NCBI RefSeq assembly: GCF_013409745.1
Contig: NZ_JACCBH010000001.1
Coordinates: 1,612,001-1,676,000, forward strand
Source of the DNA: Microbacterium pseudoresistens
Lineage (GTDB): Bacteria > Actinomycetota > Actinomycetes > Actinomycetales > Microbacteriaceae
Reading direction: 5' to 3'
DNA: 64,000 nucleotides
Part shown: piece by piece, positions 1 through 9,097 of the stretch
Layout: every line of letters starts with the position of its first letter
How positions within the stretch are numbered: position 1 is the stretch's first letter
Made by a program: the position numbers and the translations under genes
The notes under the pieces: generated by a model
What the model was told of the DNA's origin: nothing
The model's input: only the letters and a program-made list of their open reading frames with translations
Database searches by the model: none

Positions 1-86
1 GCACGAGCCACATCACGGTCGTGCTGGCGACGCCGGAGACCGCTGAGGTCGCCGCCGACGCCACGACGAAGAAGGCGAGCAAGTAA
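1..86 (+). CDS. rplV: 50S ribosomal protein L22, C-terminal end (partial)
   Basis: Only the last 27 codons are present, in the frame that ends at the TAA overlapping the rpsC start (TAATG, one shared base). The peptide begins TSHITVVLA, which is the conserved end of the L22 core, and is followed by an Ala/Thr/Lys-rich tail ending KKASK. L22 is a 23S rRNA-binding protein that lines the polypeptide exit tunnel. The position directly before rpsC is the usual S10-cluster order. The 5' part lies outside the window. Confidence 0.9.
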   Translation, partial: TSHITVVLATPETAEVAADATTKKASK

Positions 87-835
87 TGGGACAGAAGGTA
101 AACCCGTACGGCTTCCGCCTCGGCATCACGACGGACCACGTGTCGCGTTGGTTCTCGGACTCGACGAAGCCCGGCCAGCGTTACGCCGACTACGTCGCCG
201 AGGACATCCGTATCCGCAAGCTGCTGCAGACGCAGCTCGACCGCGCCGGCGTCTCGAACATCGAGATCGAGCGCACCCGTGACCGCGTTCGGGTGGACAT
301 CCACACCGCGCGTCCCGGTATCGTCATCGGCCGCCGCGGCGCCGAGGCCGAGCGCATCCGCGGCGACCTCGAGAAGCTCACCGGCAAGCAGATCCAGCTG
401 AACATCCTCGAGGTCAAGAACCCCGAGGCCGACGCTCAGCTCGTCGCGCAGGGCATCGCCGAGCAGCTGTCTGCTCGTGTGGCGTTCCGCCGCGCGATGC
501 GCAAGGGCCTCCAGGGTGCCCAGCGCGCCGGTGCCAAGGGCGTGCGCGTCCAGGTCTCCGGTCGTCTCGGCGGCGCCGAGATGAGCCGCTCGGAGTTCTA
601 CCGCGAGGGTCGTGTGCCGCTGCACACGCTGCGCGCGAACATCGACTACGGCTTCTACGAGGCCAAGACCACCTTCGGCCGCATCGGCGTGAAGGTCTGG
701 ATCTACAAGGGCGACCTCACCAACAAGGAGCTCGCTCGCGAGCAGGCCAACCAGAAGCCGTCGCGCGACCGTGGCGGCGACCGCCGTCGTGGCCCGCGCA
801 ACGAGGCCCCCGTCGCAGAAGGAGCGTCTGCCTGA
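86..835 (+). CDS. rpsC: 30S ribosomal protein S3
   Basis: The product has 249 residues and starts [13 protein letters not shown], the S3 signature. An N-terminal KH domain with the loop [10 protein letters not shown] near residue 82 is followed by the S3 C-terminal domain ([11 protein letters not shown]...). S3 sits on the head of the small subunit at the mRNA entry channel. The last ~30 residues form an Arg/Gly-rich basic tail (DRGGDRRRG) longer than the enterobacterial form, as in other actinobacteria. The start overlaps rplV by one base and the stop overlaps rplP (TGATG), so translation is probably coupled. Confidence 0.98.
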   Translation: MGQKVNPYGFRLGITTDHVSRWFSDSTKPGQRYADYVAEDIRIRKLLQTQLDRAGVSNIEIERTRDRVRVDIHTARPGIVIGRRGAEAERIRGDLEKLTGKQIQLNILEVKNPEADAQLVAQGIAEQLSARVAFRRAMRKGLQGAQRAGAKGVRVQVSGRLGGAEMSRSEFYREGRVPLHTLRANIDYGFYEAKTTFGRIGVKVWIYKGDLTNKELAREQANQKPSRDRGGDRRRGPRNEAPVAEGASA

Positions 836-1254
836 TGCTTATCCCTCGTAAGGTCAAGTACCGCAAGCAGCACCACCCGAAGCGGGATGGTCAGGCCACC
901 GGCGGCACGAAGGTCTCCTTCGGCGACTTCGGCATCCAGGCGCTGACCCCGGCCTACGTGACGAACCGTCAGATCGAGGCCGCCCGTATCGCGATGACCC
1001 GTCACATCAAGCGTGGCGGCAAGGTGTGGATCAACATCTACCCCGACCGTCCGCTCACCAAGAAGCCCGCCGAGACCCGCATGGGTTCCGGTAAGGGTTC
1101 GCCGGAGTGGTGGGTCGCCAACGTCAAGCCGGGCCGCGTCCTCTTCGAGGTCGCTGGTGTCGACGAGCAGCTCGCTCGTGAGGCACTGACCCGTGCCATT
1201 CACAAGCTGCCGCTCAAGGCACGCATCATCAAGCGCGAGGGGAGCGACGCGTAA
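835..1254 (+). CDS. rplP: 50S ribosomal protein L16
   Basis: The product has 139 residues and starts [15 protein letters not shown]. The conserved [10 protein letters not shown] and the later [12 protein letters not shown] motif identify L16, which contacts the A-site region of the 50S subunit and 23S rRNA. Its length is normal for the family. It is joined to both neighbours by stop/start overlaps (TGATG upstream, TAATG downstream). Confidence 0.98.
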   Translation: MLIPRKVKYRKQHHPKRDGQATGGTKVSFGDFGIQALTPAYVTNRQIEAARIAMTRHIKRGGKVWINIYPDRPLTKKPAETRMGSGKGSPEWWVANVKPGRVLFEVAGVDEQLAREALTRAIHKLPLKARIIKREGSDA

Positions 1255-1568
1255 TGGCGATCGGAACCAAGGAGCTCGCTGTGACCGAGCTCGACACGTT
1301 CGAAGACCAGCGCCTCGTCGAGGAGCTGCGCAAGGCCAAGGAGGAGCTGTTCAACCTCCGTTTCCAGTCGGCCACCGGCCAGCTGGAGAGCCACGGCCGC
1401 ATCCGCGCCGTCAAGCGCGACATCGCGCGCCTGTACACCGTGATCCGTGAGCGCGAGCTCGGCATCCGTGCGACGCCGGCTCCGGTCGAGGCTCCGGCCA
1501 AGAAGGCGTCCAAGAGCAAGGCGAAGAAGGCCGAAGCGGCCGAGGCGCCGAAGGAGGAAGCCGAGTAA
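1254..1568 (+). CDS. rpmC: 50S ribosomal protein L29
   Basis: The product has 104 residues. Residues ~10-75 hold the L29 helical hairpin ([42 protein letters not shown]). The last ~30 residues are an Ala/Lys/Glu-rich tail ([19 protein letters not shown]), which makes the protein much longer than the ~63-residue E. coli L29. Such tails are common in Microbacteriaceae r-proteins. L29 binds near the tunnel exit. TAATG overlaps link it to rplP and rpsQ. Confidence 0.96.
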   Translation: MAIGTKELAVTELDTFEDQRLVEELRKAKEELFNLRFQSATGQLESHGRIRAVKRDIARLYTVIRERELGIRATPAPVEAPAKKASKSKAKKAEAAEAPKEEAE

Positions 1569-1879
1569 TGGCTGAGAAGAAGGCTGCGGCCGCGGAGCAC
1601 GCCGCGCACGATGTGCGCGACGCGGACGCCCGCGGATACCGCAAGACGCAGCGCGGCTACGTCGTCAGCGACAAGATGGACAAGACCATCGTCGTCGAGG
1701 TCGAGGACCGCGTGAAGCACCCCCTGTACGGCAAGGTCATCCGCCGCACGGAGAAGCGCAAGGTGCATGACGAGACCAACTCGGCAGGCATCGGCGACCT
1801 CGTCGTCATCAGCGAGACCCGCCCGCTCAGCGCCACCAAGCGCTGGCGTCTGGTGGAGATTCTGGAGAAGGCCAAGTGA
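1568..1879 (+). CDS. rpsQ: 30S ribosomal protein S17
   Basis: The product has 103 residues. A charged Ala-rich N-terminal extension of ~25 residues precedes the S17 OB-fold ([57 protein letters not shown]). S17 binds 16S rRNA early in assembly. The stop overlaps the GTG start of rplN (GTGA), which supports coupled translation. Confidence 0.97.
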   Translation: MAEKKAAAAEHAAHDVRDADARGYRKTQRGYVVSDKMDKTIVVEVEDRVKHPLYGKVIRRTEKRKVHDETNSAGIGDLVVISETRPLSATKRWRLVEILEKAK

Positions 1880-2244
1880 TCCAGCAGGAGTCCCGCCTCA
1901 AGGTCGCCGACAACACCGGCGCGAAGGAGCTGCTCACCATCCGCGTCCTCGGCGGCTCGCGCCGTCGCTACGCCGGACTCGGTGACACGATCGTCGCGAC
2001 GGTCAAGGATGCGATCCCGGGCGGCAACGTCAAGAAGGGCGATGTGGTCAAGGCCGTCATCGTCCGCACCGTCAAGTCCACGCGCCGTCCCGACGGCTCG
2101 TACATCAAGTTCGACGAGAACGCCGCCGTGCTTCTGAAGACCGACGGGGAGCCCCGCGGCACCCGCATCTTCGGACCGGTCGGTCGTGAGCTTCGCGACA
2201 AGAAGTTCATGAAGATCGTCTCGCTCGCCCCGGAGGTCATCTGA
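1876..2244 (+). CDS. rplN: 50S ribosomal protein L14
   Basis: The product has 122 residues, the normal length, and starts [19 protein letters not shown] from a GTG that overlaps the rpsQ stop. The L14 signature region [18 protein letters not shown] is intact. L14 contacts 16S rRNA in an intersubunit bridge and is the docking site for release and recycling factors. Confidence 0.98.
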   Translation: MIQQESRLKVADNTGAKELLTIRVLGGSRRRYAGLGDTIVATVKDAIPGGNVKKGDVVKAVIVRTVKSTRRPDGSYIKFDENAAVLLKTDGEPRGTRIFGPVGRELRDKKFMKIVSLAPEVI

Positions 2245-2246
2245 TC

Positions 2247-2606
2247 ATGGCGAACATCAAGAAGGGCGACCTGGTTCAGGTCATCTCTGGCCGTCGCCAG
2301 GACAAGGGCGGCGACCGCGGCAAGCAGGGCAAGGTCCTCGAGGTCCTCGTCGAGCAGAACCGCGTGATCGTCGAGGGCGTGAACTACGCCACCAAGCACA
2401 CGCGCGTCGGCCAGACGCAGCGCGGCACCAAGACGGGCGGCATCGAGACCATCGAGGCCCCCATCCACATCTCGAACGTCGCACTCGTCGACCCCGAGAC
2501 GAAGAAGCCGACCCGTGTCGGCCACCGCGTCGAGGAGCAGGTCAAGGACGGCGTCAAGCGCACGGTCCGCGTGCGCTACGCGAAGAAGAGCGGTAAGGAC
2601 CTCTGA
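2247..2606 (+). CDS. rplX: 50S ribosomal protein L24
   Basis: The product has 119 residues with an N-terminal KOW motif ([22 protein letters not shown]) and conserved [22 protein letters not shown]24 starts 50S assembly by binding domain I of 23S rRNA. It starts 3 bases after the rplN stop and overlaps rplE through TGATG. Confidence 0.97.
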   Translation: MANIKKGDLVQVISGRRQDKGGDRGKQGKVLEVLVEQNRVIVEGVNYATKHTRVGQTQRGTKTGGIETIEAPIHISNVALVDPETKKPTRVGHRVEEQVKDGVKRTVRVRYAKKSGKDL

Positions 2607-3196
2607 TGAGCACCGACACTGCCGCGCCGGCTGGCAAGATCCAGCCGCGCCTGAAGCAGAAGTACAAGAACGAGATCCAGCAGAAGCTGCAGGACGAGTT
2701 CGGCTACAAGAACGTCATGCAGATCCCCGGCCTGGTCAAGGTCGTCGTCAACACCGGTGTCGGTGAGGCGGCTCGCGACAGCAAGGTGATCGACGGCGCG
2801 ATCGACGATCTCGTCAAGATCACCGGCCAGAAGCCGATCGTCACCAAGGCGAAGAAGTCGATCGCGCAGTTCAAGCTGCGCGAGGGCCAGGCCATCGGTG
2901 CGCACGTCACCCTCCGCGGCGACCGCGCGTGGGAGTTCCTGGACCGCCTCGTCAACCTCGCCCTTCCCCGCATCCGCGACTTCCGCGGACTGTCGGGCGA
3001 GCAGTTCGACGGCAACGGCAACTACACCTTCGGCCTGACCGAGCAGAGCGTGTTCCACGAGATCGACCAGGACAAGATCGATCGCGTCCGTGGATTCGAC
3101 ATCACCGTGGTGACGACCGCCAAGACGGATGACGAGGGTCGTGCGCTGCTGCGCCACTTCGGCTTCCCGTTCAAGGCGACCGACGCCCCGGCGTGA
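2606..3196 (+). CDS. rplE: 50S ribosomal protein L5
   Basis: The product has 196 residues. [42 protein letters not shown] and the C-terminal [16 protein letters not shown] motif identify L5, which binds 5S rRNA in the central protuberance. In many bacteria an rpsN (S14) gene follows, but here the next gene is rpsH after a 118-bp gap. That gap holds a strong hairpin and a possible promoter. Confidence 0.98.
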   Translation: MSTDTAAPAGKIQPRLKQKYKNEIQQKLQDEFGYKNVMQIPGLVKVVVNTGVGEAARDSKVIDGAIDDLVKITGQKPIVTKAKKSIAQFKLREGQAIGAHVTLRGDRAWEFLDRLVNLALPRIRDFRGLSGEQFDGNGNYTFGLTEQSVFHEIDQDKIDRVRGFDITVVTTAKTDDEGRALLRHFGFPFKATDAPA

Positions 3197-3201
3197 CGGC
3201 G

Positions 3202-3228
3202 GGGGCGGGGTGCAGCGCACCTCGCCCC
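3202..3228 (+). terminator. Hairpin between rplE and rpsH
   Basis: A 12-bp stem (3202-3213 pairing with 3217-3228, one G-U pair) closes on a three-base loop AGC immediately after rplE. No T-tract follows, which is common for actinobacterial hairpin terminators. It may act as a partial terminator or an mRNA-end stabiliser within the spc cluster. Confidence 0.55.
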
Positions 3229-3234
3229 ACCCCG

Positions 3235-3240
3235 TACAAT
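3235..3240 (+). promoter_or_regulatory. Possible internal promoter (-10 TACAAT) before rpsH
   Basis: TACAAT fits the TANNNT consensus seen elsewhere in this window and lies just after the rplE hairpin, about 75 bp before the rpsH start. No clear -35 box is visible. The hairpin followed by a promoter suggests that transcription is reset between rplE and rpsH. Confidence 0.35.
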
Positions 3241-3314
3241 TGAAGATTGTGTGTTCACGAAGGTCGGTGTCCGTGTAACGGGCATCGAAACCTCATGATC
3301 GAAAGAAGAAGCAA

Positions 3315-3713
3315 ATGACAATGACAGACCCGGTCGCAGACATGCTGACCCGTCTGCGCAACGCGAACTCGGCGCACCACGACTCCGTGACGCTGCCCTC
3401 GAGCAAGCTCAAGACGCACATCGCCGACATCCTCCAGCAGGAGGGCTACATCAGCGGGTGGGAGCTCAGCGACGCCCGCGTCGGCAAGAACCTCACGCTG
3501 ACGCTCAAGTACGGCCCGAACCGCGAGCGGTCGATCGCCGGCATCAAGCGCGTGTCGAAGCCCGGCCTGCGCGTCTACGCACGTTCGACCGAGCTCCCCA
3601 AGGTGCTCGGCGGCCTGGGCGTGGCCATCCTGTCCACCTCCTCCGGTCTTCTCACCGACCGTCAGGCTGAGCAGAAGGGCGTAGGCGGAGAAGTCATCGC
3701 CTACGTGTGGTGA
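3315..3713 (+). CDS. rpsH: 30S ribosomal protein S8
   Basis: The product has 132 residues and starts [24 protein letters not shown]. The C-terminal [26 protein letters not shown] is the S8 signature. S8 binds helix 21 of 16S rRNA and in other bacteria represses the spc operon by binding its mRNA. A purine-rich GAAAGAAG lies just before the start. rplF begins 6 bases after the stop. Confidence 0.98.
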   Translation: MTMTDPVADMLTRLRNANSAHHDSVTLPSSKLKTHIADILQQEGYISGWELSDARVGKNLTLTLKYGPNRERSIAGIKRVSKPGLRVYARSTELPKVLGGLGVAILSTSSGLLTDRQAEQKGVGGEVIAYVW

Positions 3714-3719
3714 TCTGAC

Positions 3720-4256
3720 ATGTCGCGTATTGGACGACTTCCCATCGAGATCCCCGCGGGTGTGACCGTTTCGGTCGACGGCCGGGATGTGTCGGTGAAG
3801 GGCCCGAAGGGCGAGCTCTCGCTCACCGTGGCCGCCCCCATCGAGGTCGCCGTGGAGGAGGGCCAGGTTCTGGTCACCCGCCCCGACGACGAGCGCGAGT
3901 CGCGGTCGCTGCACGGCCTCACCCGCACCCTCATCAACAACGACATCATCGGCGTGACCCAGGGCTACACCAAGGGCCTCGAGGTCGTCGGCACCGGTTA
4001 CCGCGTGCAGCAGAAGGGCAGCTCGGTCGAGTTCGCCCTCGGCTTCTCGCACCCCGTGCTCGTCGACGCCCCCGAGGGCATCACCCTGACGGTGGAAGGC
4101 ACGAACAAGCTCACCGTCAGCGGCATCAGCAAGCAGGCCGTCGGCGAGGCGGCTGCGAACATCCGCAAGATCCGCAAGCCCGAGCCGTACAAGGGCAAGG
4201 GCGTGCGCTACGCCGGCGAGGTCGTGCGTCGCAAGGCCGGAAAGGCTGGTAAGTAA
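3720..4256 (+). CDS. rplF: 50S ribosomal protein L6
   Basis: The product has 178 residues, the usual length, with the two L6 domains. The start is [15 protein letters not shown] and the C-terminal motif is [26 protein letters not shown]6 lies near the sarcin-ricin loop and the L7/L12 stalk base. It is followed two bases later by rplR. Confidence 0.98.
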   Translation: MSRIGRLPIEIPAGVTVSVDGRDVSVKGPKGELSLTVAAPIEVAVEEGQVLVTRPDDERESRSLHGLTRTLINNDIIGVTQGYTKGLEVVGTGYRVQQKGSSVEFALGFSHPVLVDAPEGITLTVEGTNKLTVSGISKQAVGEAAANIRKIRKPEPYKGKGVRYAGEVVRRKAGKAGK

Positions 4257-4258
4257 CC

Positions 4259-4618
4259 ATGGCTGTGAAGTCGAAGTCCGACGCCCGCGCGCGTCGTCAC
4301 GCCCGCCTTCGCAAGAAGATCGTCGGCACCGAGGCGCGTCCGCGTCTGGTGGTCACCCGCTCCGCGCGCCACGTGTTCGTGCAGCTGGTCGACGACGGCA
4401 AGGGACGTACGGTGGCATCCGCCTCCACGCTCGAGACCGATCTGCGCGCCCTCGACGGCGACAAGACGGCGAAGGCCCGCAAGGTCGGCGAGCTCGTCGC
4501 CGAGCGTGCGAAGGCCGCCGGCGTCTCCGAGGCGGTGTTCGACCGCGGCGGCAACCGCTACGCCGGTCGCGTCGCCGCCATCGCCGATGGCGCCCGTGAA
4601 GGGGGTCTGGCACTGTGA
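4259..4618 (+). CDS. rplR: 50S ribosomal protein L18
   Basis: The product has 119 residues. The basic N-terminus ([27 protein letters not shown]) and the C-terminal [24 protein letters not shown] are typical of L18, a 5S rRNA-binding protein. The stop overlaps the rpsE GTG start (GTGA). Confidence 0.98.
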   Translation: MAVKSKSDARARRHARLRKKIVGTEARPRLVVTRSARHVFVQLVDDGKGRTVASASTLETDLRALDGDKTAKARKVGELVAERAKAAGVSEAVFDRGGNRYAGRVAAIADGAREGGLAL

Positions 4619-5325
4619 GTGACAACAAGGAGAACGAAGTGACCACCGAGCAGTCTGCTGCCCAGGCGCCCGCGGAGAACACCGCCGCGTCGGAGCAGCC
4701 GCAGCGCGACGAGCGCCAGGGTCGCCGCGGAGGCCGCGACCGCGGCCAGGGCGGTCGTGACCGCAACTCCCGCGACCGTGGCGACAACCAGTTCCTCGAG
4801 CGCGTCGTGACCATCAACCGCGTGTCGAAGGTCGTCAAGGGCGGCCGCCGGTTCAGCTTCACCGCGCTCGTCGTGGTCGGCGACGGCAACGGTCTCGTGG
4901 GTGTCGGCTACGGCAAGGCCCGCGAGGTCCCCCTCGCCATCTCGAAGGGCGTCGAAGAGGCCAAGCGCAACTTCTTCCGCGTTCCGCGCGTGGGCACCAC
5001 GGTGCCCCACCCCGTGCAGGGCGAAGCCGCTGCCGGTGTCGTGCTGCTGCGTCCGGCCGCCGCCGGTACCGGTGTCATCGCCGGTGGTCCGGTGCGCGCC
5101 GTGCTCGAGTGCGCGGGCATCCACGACGTGCTGTCGAAGTCGCTCGGTTCGTCGAACACGATCAACATCGTCCACGCCACCGTCGAGGCGCTGAAGTCGC
5201 TCGAGGAGCCGCGCGCCGTCGCCGCTCGTCGTGGACTCGCCTACGACGCCGTCGTTCCGGGGATCATCATCCGCAACGAGGAGAAGGCCGCTGCGGCTGC
5301 CGCAGCCGAGAAGGTAGGTGCCTGA
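4615..5325 (+). CDS. rpsE: 30S ribosomal protein S5
   Basis: The product has 236 residues, longer than the ~165 of E. coli. An N-terminal extension of ~55 residues is acidic and then Arg/Gly-rich ([17 protein letters not shown]). It precedes the double-stranded-RNA-binding fold ([20 protein letters not shown]) and the C-terminal domain ending in an Ala-rich tail. S5 acts in translational fidelity and mRNA unwinding. The start is GTG overlapping the rplR stop, and the stop overlaps rpmD (TGATG). Confidence 0.97.
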   Translation: MSDNKENEVTTEQSAAQAPAENTAASEQPQRDERQGRRGGRDRGQGGRDRNSRDRGDNQFLERVVTINRVSKVVKGGRRFSFTALVVVGDGNGLVGVGYGKAREVPLAISKGVEEAKRNFFRVPRVGTTVPHPVQGEAAAGVVLLRPAAAGTGVIAGGPVRAVLECAGIHDVLSKSLGSSNTINIVHATVEALKSLEEPRAVAARRGLAYDAVVPGIIIRNEEKAAAAAAAEKVGA

Positions 5326-5510
5326 TGGCTGCGCGCCTCAAGGTCACGCAGATCAAGTCCAAGGTGAGTGAGAAGCAGAACCAGCGCGACACGCTGCGCA
5401 GCCTCGGTCTGAAGCGGATCGGTGACACCACCGTCCGCCCGGACGACGCGCAGACGCGCGGGTACGTGCGCACCGTCGCTCACCTCGTCAAGGTTGAGGA
5501 GATCGACTAA
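5325..5510 (+). CDS. rpmD: 50S ribosomal protein L30
   Basis: The product has 61 residues: [17 protein letters not shown], then [18 protein letters not shown] and ending HLVKVEEID. This is the complete L30 fold. The ATG at 5325 overlaps the rpsE stop, and the stop overlaps rplO (TAATG). An upstream extension in this frame runs antisense to nothing useful inside rpsE and was not used. Confidence 0.97.
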   Translation: MAARLKVTQIKSKVSEKQNQRDTLRSLGLKRIGDTTVRPDDAQTRGYVRTVAHLVKVEEID

Positions 5511-6166
5511 TGGCTGAGAAGAACGACGCCGCCGTCGAGGCCGAGAAGGCTCCGAAGAAGGCTGCCGCTCCCAAGGCCGCCGCCGAGAAGAAGGCCGCTG
5601 CCCCCAAGGCCGCGGCGAAGAAGGCCGCAGCCCCCAAGGCCGCGGAGAAGACCGCCGAGAAGAAGCCGGCCGCCAAGAAGGCTCCGGCCAAGGCCGCCGC
5701 CAAGAAGTCGGATGACACGGTCTCGCGCCCCGGCGTGCTCAAGGTGCACCACCTGCGTCCTGTTCCCGGCGCCAACACCGCCAAGACCCGCGTGGGTCGC
5801 GGTGAGGGCTCCAAGGGCAAGACCGCCGGTCGCGGCACGAAGGGCACGAAGGCCCGCAACACCGTGCGCGTCGGATTCGAGGGTGGGCAGATGCCGCTGC
5901 ACATGCGCACCCCGAAGCTGCGCGGCTTCAAGAACCCGTTCCGCGTCGAGTACCAGGTCGTGAACCTGGAGAAGCTCGCCGAGCTGTACCCGAAGGGTGG
6001 CGAGGTCACCGTGGGCGACCTGGTCGCCAAGGGCGCGGTGCGCAAGAACGAGAAGGTCAAGGTGCTCGGAAACGGCGACATCGCCGTCAAGCTCACCGTG
6101 TCGGTCGACAAGGTCTCGGGCTCTGCCGAGCAGAAGATCGTCGCGGCGGGCGGTTCCGTCAAGTAA
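5510..6166 (+). CDS. rplO: 50S ribosomal protein L15 with long Ala/Lys N-terminal extension
   Basis: The product has 218 residues. Residues 1-70 are a low-complexity extension of Ala, Lys and Pro (repeats of AAPKAAAKK). From about residue 73 the normal L15 core follows: [20 protein letters not shown], then [14 protein letters not shown]. coli L15 is ~144 residues, so the extension adds about half again. L15 is a late-assembling 23S-binding protein. A perfect hairpin terminator follows directly. Confidence 0.96.
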   Translation: MAEKNDAAVEAEKAPKKAAAPKAAAEKKAAAPKAAAKKAAAPKAAEKTAEKKPAAKKAPAKAAAKKSDDTVSRPGVLKVHHLRPVPGANTAKTRVGRGEGSKGKTAGRGTKGTKARNTVRVGFEGGQMPLHMRTPKLRGFKNPFRVEYQVVNLEKLAELYPKGGEVTVGDLVAKGAVRKNEKVKVLGNGDIAVKLTVSVDKVSGSAEQKIVAAGGSVK

Positions 6167-6172
6167 CCGCCG

Positions 6173-6207
6173 CAAGAGGGGCCGGAGAGATTCTCCGGCC
6201 CCTCTTG
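6173..6207 (+). terminator. Hairpin terminator after rplO
   Basis: A perfect 16-bp stem (6173-6188 with 6192-6207) has a three-base loop GAT and begins seven bases after the rplO stop. There is no T-run. It probably separates the r-protein genes from secY-adk-map, at least partly. Confidence 0.75.
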
Positions 6208-6210
6208 GGT

Positions 6211-6216
6211 TACCCT
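6211..6216 (+). promoter_or_regulatory. Possible -10 box (TACCCT) upstream of secY
   Basis: TACCCT fits TANNNT and lies directly after the rplO terminator, about 50 bp before the secY start. This would allow separate transcription of secY-adk. No convincing -35 is seen. Confidence 0.3.
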
Positions 6217-6268
6217 GGTTTTCGGCCGTCTGTCACTCGGATCGGCCACCCCTTCAGGAGGCAAGCCC

Positions 6269-7591
6269 TTGTTTAGCGCCATCGCGCGGATCTTCCGCAC
6301 GCCGGATCTGCGTCGGAAGATCGGATTCACGCTCGCGATCATCGCGATCTACCGACTCGGTTCCACCGTTCCCGCACCGTTCGTGCACTTCCCGAACGTG
6401 CAGGAGTGCATTGCGCTGAACTCCGGCACCGACGGCCTGCTCGGGCTCGTCAACCTCTTCTCCGGCGGCGCGCTGCTGAAGCTGTCGATCTTCGCCCTCG
6501 GCGTGATGCCGTACATCACGGCGACGATCATCACGCAGCTGCTGCGCGTGGTCATCCCGCACTTCGAGACGCTGCACAAGGAGGGGCAGGCCGGGCAGGC
6601 CAAGCTCACCCAGTACACGCGCTATCTCACGATCGCCCTGGCGCTGCTGCAGTCGACCACGCTGGTGACCGTGGCCCGCAGCGGTCAGCTGTTCGGCCAG
6701 AGCGGCGTCGCCGCGTGCAACCAGCTGCTCACCAACGACGTGTGGTGGGCGCAGCTGCTCATGATCATCACCCTCACCGCCGGCACGGGCCTCATCATGT
6801 GGTTCGCCGAGCTGGTCACCGAGCGTGGTATCGGCAACGGCATGTCGCTGCTGATCTTCACCTCGATCGCGGCGACCTTCCCCGGCGCCATGCAGGCAAT
6901 CTGGGAGGCCCGCGGCTTCGAGGTCTTCCTCCTCGTGCTCGCGATAGGCATCGTGGTGATGACGCTCGTGGTCTTCATCGAGCAGTCGCAGCGGCGTATC
7001 CCCGTGCAGTACGCCAAGCGGATGGTCGGCCGGCGCACATACGGCGGCACGAACACGTACATCCCGATCAAGGTGAACATGGCCGGTGTGATCCCGGTGA
7101 TCTTCGCCTCGTCGCTGCTGTACATCCCGATGCTGGTCGCCCAGTTCAACATCCCGCAGGACGGCTCGGCTCCGCCGGAGTGGGCCACCTGGATCATGCA
7201 GTACTTCGTCACGGGCGATCACCCGCTGTACATGGCGGTGTACTTCCTGCTCATCATCGGCTTCACCTACTTCTACGTCGCGATCACGTTCAACCCCGTC
7301 GAGGTCGCCGACAACATGAAGAAGTACGGCGGTTTCATCCCCGGCATCCGTGCGGGGCGCCCGACGGCCGAGTACCTCGACTATGTGCTCACGCGCATCA
7401 CGTTCCCCGGATCGCTGTACCTGGGCGTGATCGCGCTGATTCCGTTGATCGCCCTGGCCACGGTCAGCGCGAACCAGAACTTCCCGTTCGGCGGTGCGTC
7501 GATCCTCATCATCGTGGGCGTGGGTCTTGAGACGGTGAAGCAGATCGATGCGCAGCTGCAGCAGCGCCACTACGAAGGGCTTCTGCGATGA
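6269..7591 (+). CDS. secY: Protein translocase subunit SecY
   Basis: The product has 440 residues with ten predicted membrane segments and starts MFSAIARIFRTPDLRRKIGF. SecY forms the SecYEG channel for signal-peptide-bearing proteins. Conserved signatures include GSTVPAPFV, GVMPYITATIITQLL and the cytosolic EQSQRRIPVQYAKR loop. The start is TTG, chosen because AGGAGG lies 8 bases upstream and the N-terminus matches the family. The 3' end overlaps adk through ATGA. Confidence 0.97.
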   Translation: MFSAIARIFRTPDLRRKIGFTLAIIAIYRLGSTVPAPFVHFPNVQECIALNSGTDGLLGLVNLFSGGALLKLSIFALGVMPYITATIITQLLRVVIPHFETLHKEGQAGQAKLTQYTRYLTIALALLQSTTLVTVARSGQLFGQSGVAACNQLLTNDVWWAQLLMIITLTAGTGLIMWFAELVTERGIGNGMSLLIFTSIAATFPGAMQAIWEARGFEVFLLVLAIGIVVMTLVVFIEQSQRRIPVQYAKRMVGRRTYGGTNTYIPIKVNMAGVIPVIFASSLLYIPMLVAQFNIPQDGSAPPEWATWIMQYFVTGDHPLYMAVYFLLIIGFTYFYVAITFNPVEVADNMKKYGGFIPGIRAGRPTAEYLDYVLTRITFPGSLYLGVIALIPLIALATVSANQNFPFGGASILIIVGVGLETVKQIDAQLQQRHYEGLLR

Positions 7592-8181
7592 CCGCTCGAC
7601 TTCTGATCGTGGGGCCGCAGGGCTCCGGCAAGGGCACGCAGGGCGTGCGCATCGCCGAGGCCTTCGGCGTCCCCGTCGTCTCGACGGGCGACATCTTCCG
7701 CGCGAACATCACGCAGGGCACGAAGCTGGGCAAGAAGGTCACCGCCATCCTCGACAAGGGCGACCTCGTTCCCGACAAGCTGACCGGCGAGATCGTGCGC
7801 GACCGCCTGTCGCAGCCCGACGCCGAGCCCGGCTTCCTCCTCGACGGCTACCCGCGCAACGCGGCGCAGGTCAAGGATCTGGATGCCTTCCTCACCGCCC
7901 AGGGTGCGTCGCTCGACGCCGTCATCCTGCTCGAGGTGCCCCGCGAAGAGAGCATGGCCCGCCTGCAGCTGCGTGCGACGGAGCAGGGCCGCACGGATGA
8001 CACCCCCGAGGCCATCGCGCACCGCCTCGACATCTACGAGAACGAGACGGCGCCGATCGTCGACGCGTACGGTTCGCGCGGCATCGTGGAGCGCATCGAC
8101 GGCGTCGGGGGGCTGGACGAGATCACCGAGCGCATCTTCGCGGCGCTGGCCGCGCGCGGTCTCGACCGCGTCGTCGCCTGA
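7588..8181 (+). CDS. adk: Adenylate kinase
   Basis: The product has 197 residues. The P-loop GPQGSGKGT (residues 9-17), the NMP-binding STGDIFRANI and the GFLLDGYPRNAAQ motif are present. The LID region is the short form without zinc cysteines. The enzyme interconverts ATP + AMP and 2 ADP in the cytosol. The ATG overlaps the secY stop, the usual secY-adk coupling. Confidence 0.97.
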   Translation: MTARLLIVGPQGSGKGTQGVRIAEAFGVPVVSTGDIFRANITQGTKLGKKVTAILDKGDLVPDKLTGEIVRDRLSQPDAEPGFLLDGYPRNAAQVKDLDAFLTAQGASLDAVILLEVPREESMARLQLRATEQGRTDDTPEAIAHRLDIYENETAPIVDAYGSRGIVERIDGVGGLDEITERIFAALAARGLDRVVA

Positions 8182-8195
8182 GGGCCGCGAGCCCT

Positions 8196-9026
8196 GTGGT
8201 GTTCCGACGCTCCCTCTACAAGACGCCCGCGCAGTTGCGCGCCATGATCGAGCCCGGCCTGATCACGGCTGCGGCTCTTGCGGAGGCGCGCACACGCATC
8301 CGTCCGGGTGTGTCGACCGGTGAGCTCGACGCGATCGCCGAGCAGGTGATCCTCGCACGTGGTGCGGAGTCGAACTTCCAGCTCGTGCGCGGGTACCGGC
8401 ACACGACGTGCATCTCGGTCAATGACCAGGTGGTGCACGGCATTCCGGGCGACCGCGTGCTCGAGCCGGGCGACATCGTCTCGATCGACGGCGGTGCGCA
8501 GTTCCAGGGCTGGAACGGCGACAGCGCGTTCACGGTCGTCGTGCCCGACGCATCCCGCCCCGAGCTCGTGTCGGCGCGCGAGGAGCTGTCGCGGGTGACC
8601 GAGGCGTCGATGTGGGCGGGGATCGCGGCCATGACGACGGCGCGCACGCTCAACGACATCAGCGGCGCGATCGAGGACGTCATCAGCAGCGCGGGGGCGT
8701 ACGGCATCTTGCGCGAATACGTCGGTCACGGCATCGGGCGCAAGATGCACGAGGCGCCCAGCCTGTTCAACTACCGCACCTCGGATCCGGGCGCCGAGGT
8801 GCGCCCGGGCCTCGTGCTCGCGATCGAGCCGATGGTCACCGCCGGCGACGAGGAGACCTTCGTCGAGGACGACGACTGGACCGTGACGACGACCGACGGA
8901 TCGGATGGCGCGCACTGGGAGCACAGCGTCGCGCTGCATGACGGCGGCGTGTGGGTGCTCACCGCCCCCGACGGCGGCGCGGCGGGCCTCGCGGCGTTCG
9001 GGGTGACTCCCGTCCCGCTGGCCTGA
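8196..9026 (+). CDS. map: Type I methionine aminopeptidase
   Basis: The product has 276 residues. Metal ligands are visible in SIDGGAQFQGWNGDSAF (two Asp), VGHGIGRKMHEAP (His), AIEPMV and WEHSVAL (Glu). The enzyme removes the initiator Met from nascent proteins. Two adjacent GTG codons (8196, 8199) can serve as start; the first is used. adk and map are followed here not by infA but by a 3.6-kb accessory block. Confidence 0.95.
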   Translation: MVFRRSLYKTPAQLRAMIEPGLITAAALAEARTRIRPGVSTGELDAIAEQVILARGAESNFQLVRGYRHTTCISVNDQVVHGIPGDRVLEPGDIVSIDGGAQFQGWNGDSAFTVVVPDASRPELVSAREELSRVTEASMWAGIAAMTTARTLNDISGAIEDVISSAGAYGILREYVGHGIGRKMHEAPSLFNYRTSDPGAEVRPGLVLAIEPMVTAGDEETFVEDDDWTVTTTDGSDGAHWEHSVALHDGGVWVLTAPDGGAAGLAAFGVTPVPLA

Positions 9027-9030
9027 CTCA

Positions 9031-9097
9031 CGAGAAACCCGCTGCTGCGTGAAAAATCCGCTCGCAGAGGGTTTCTCACGCAGAACGGGGTTTCTCG
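9031..9097. repeat. Nested palindromic repeat, family A copy 1
   Basis: The outer arms GAGAAACCC (9032-9040) and GGGTTTCTC (9088-9096) enclose an inner hairpin of 15-bp arms (9045-9059 with 9069-9083, two mismatches). Three more copies with the same architecture occur at 10149, 62001 and 63289. This copy starts four bases after the map stop and supplies the final codons and stop of the convergent gene at 9076. Confidence 0.85.

Noticed and set aside
6254..7570. Minus-strand frame of 438 codons
   Set aside because: Antisense of secY; composition is Arg/His/Asp-rich as expected of a shadow frame.
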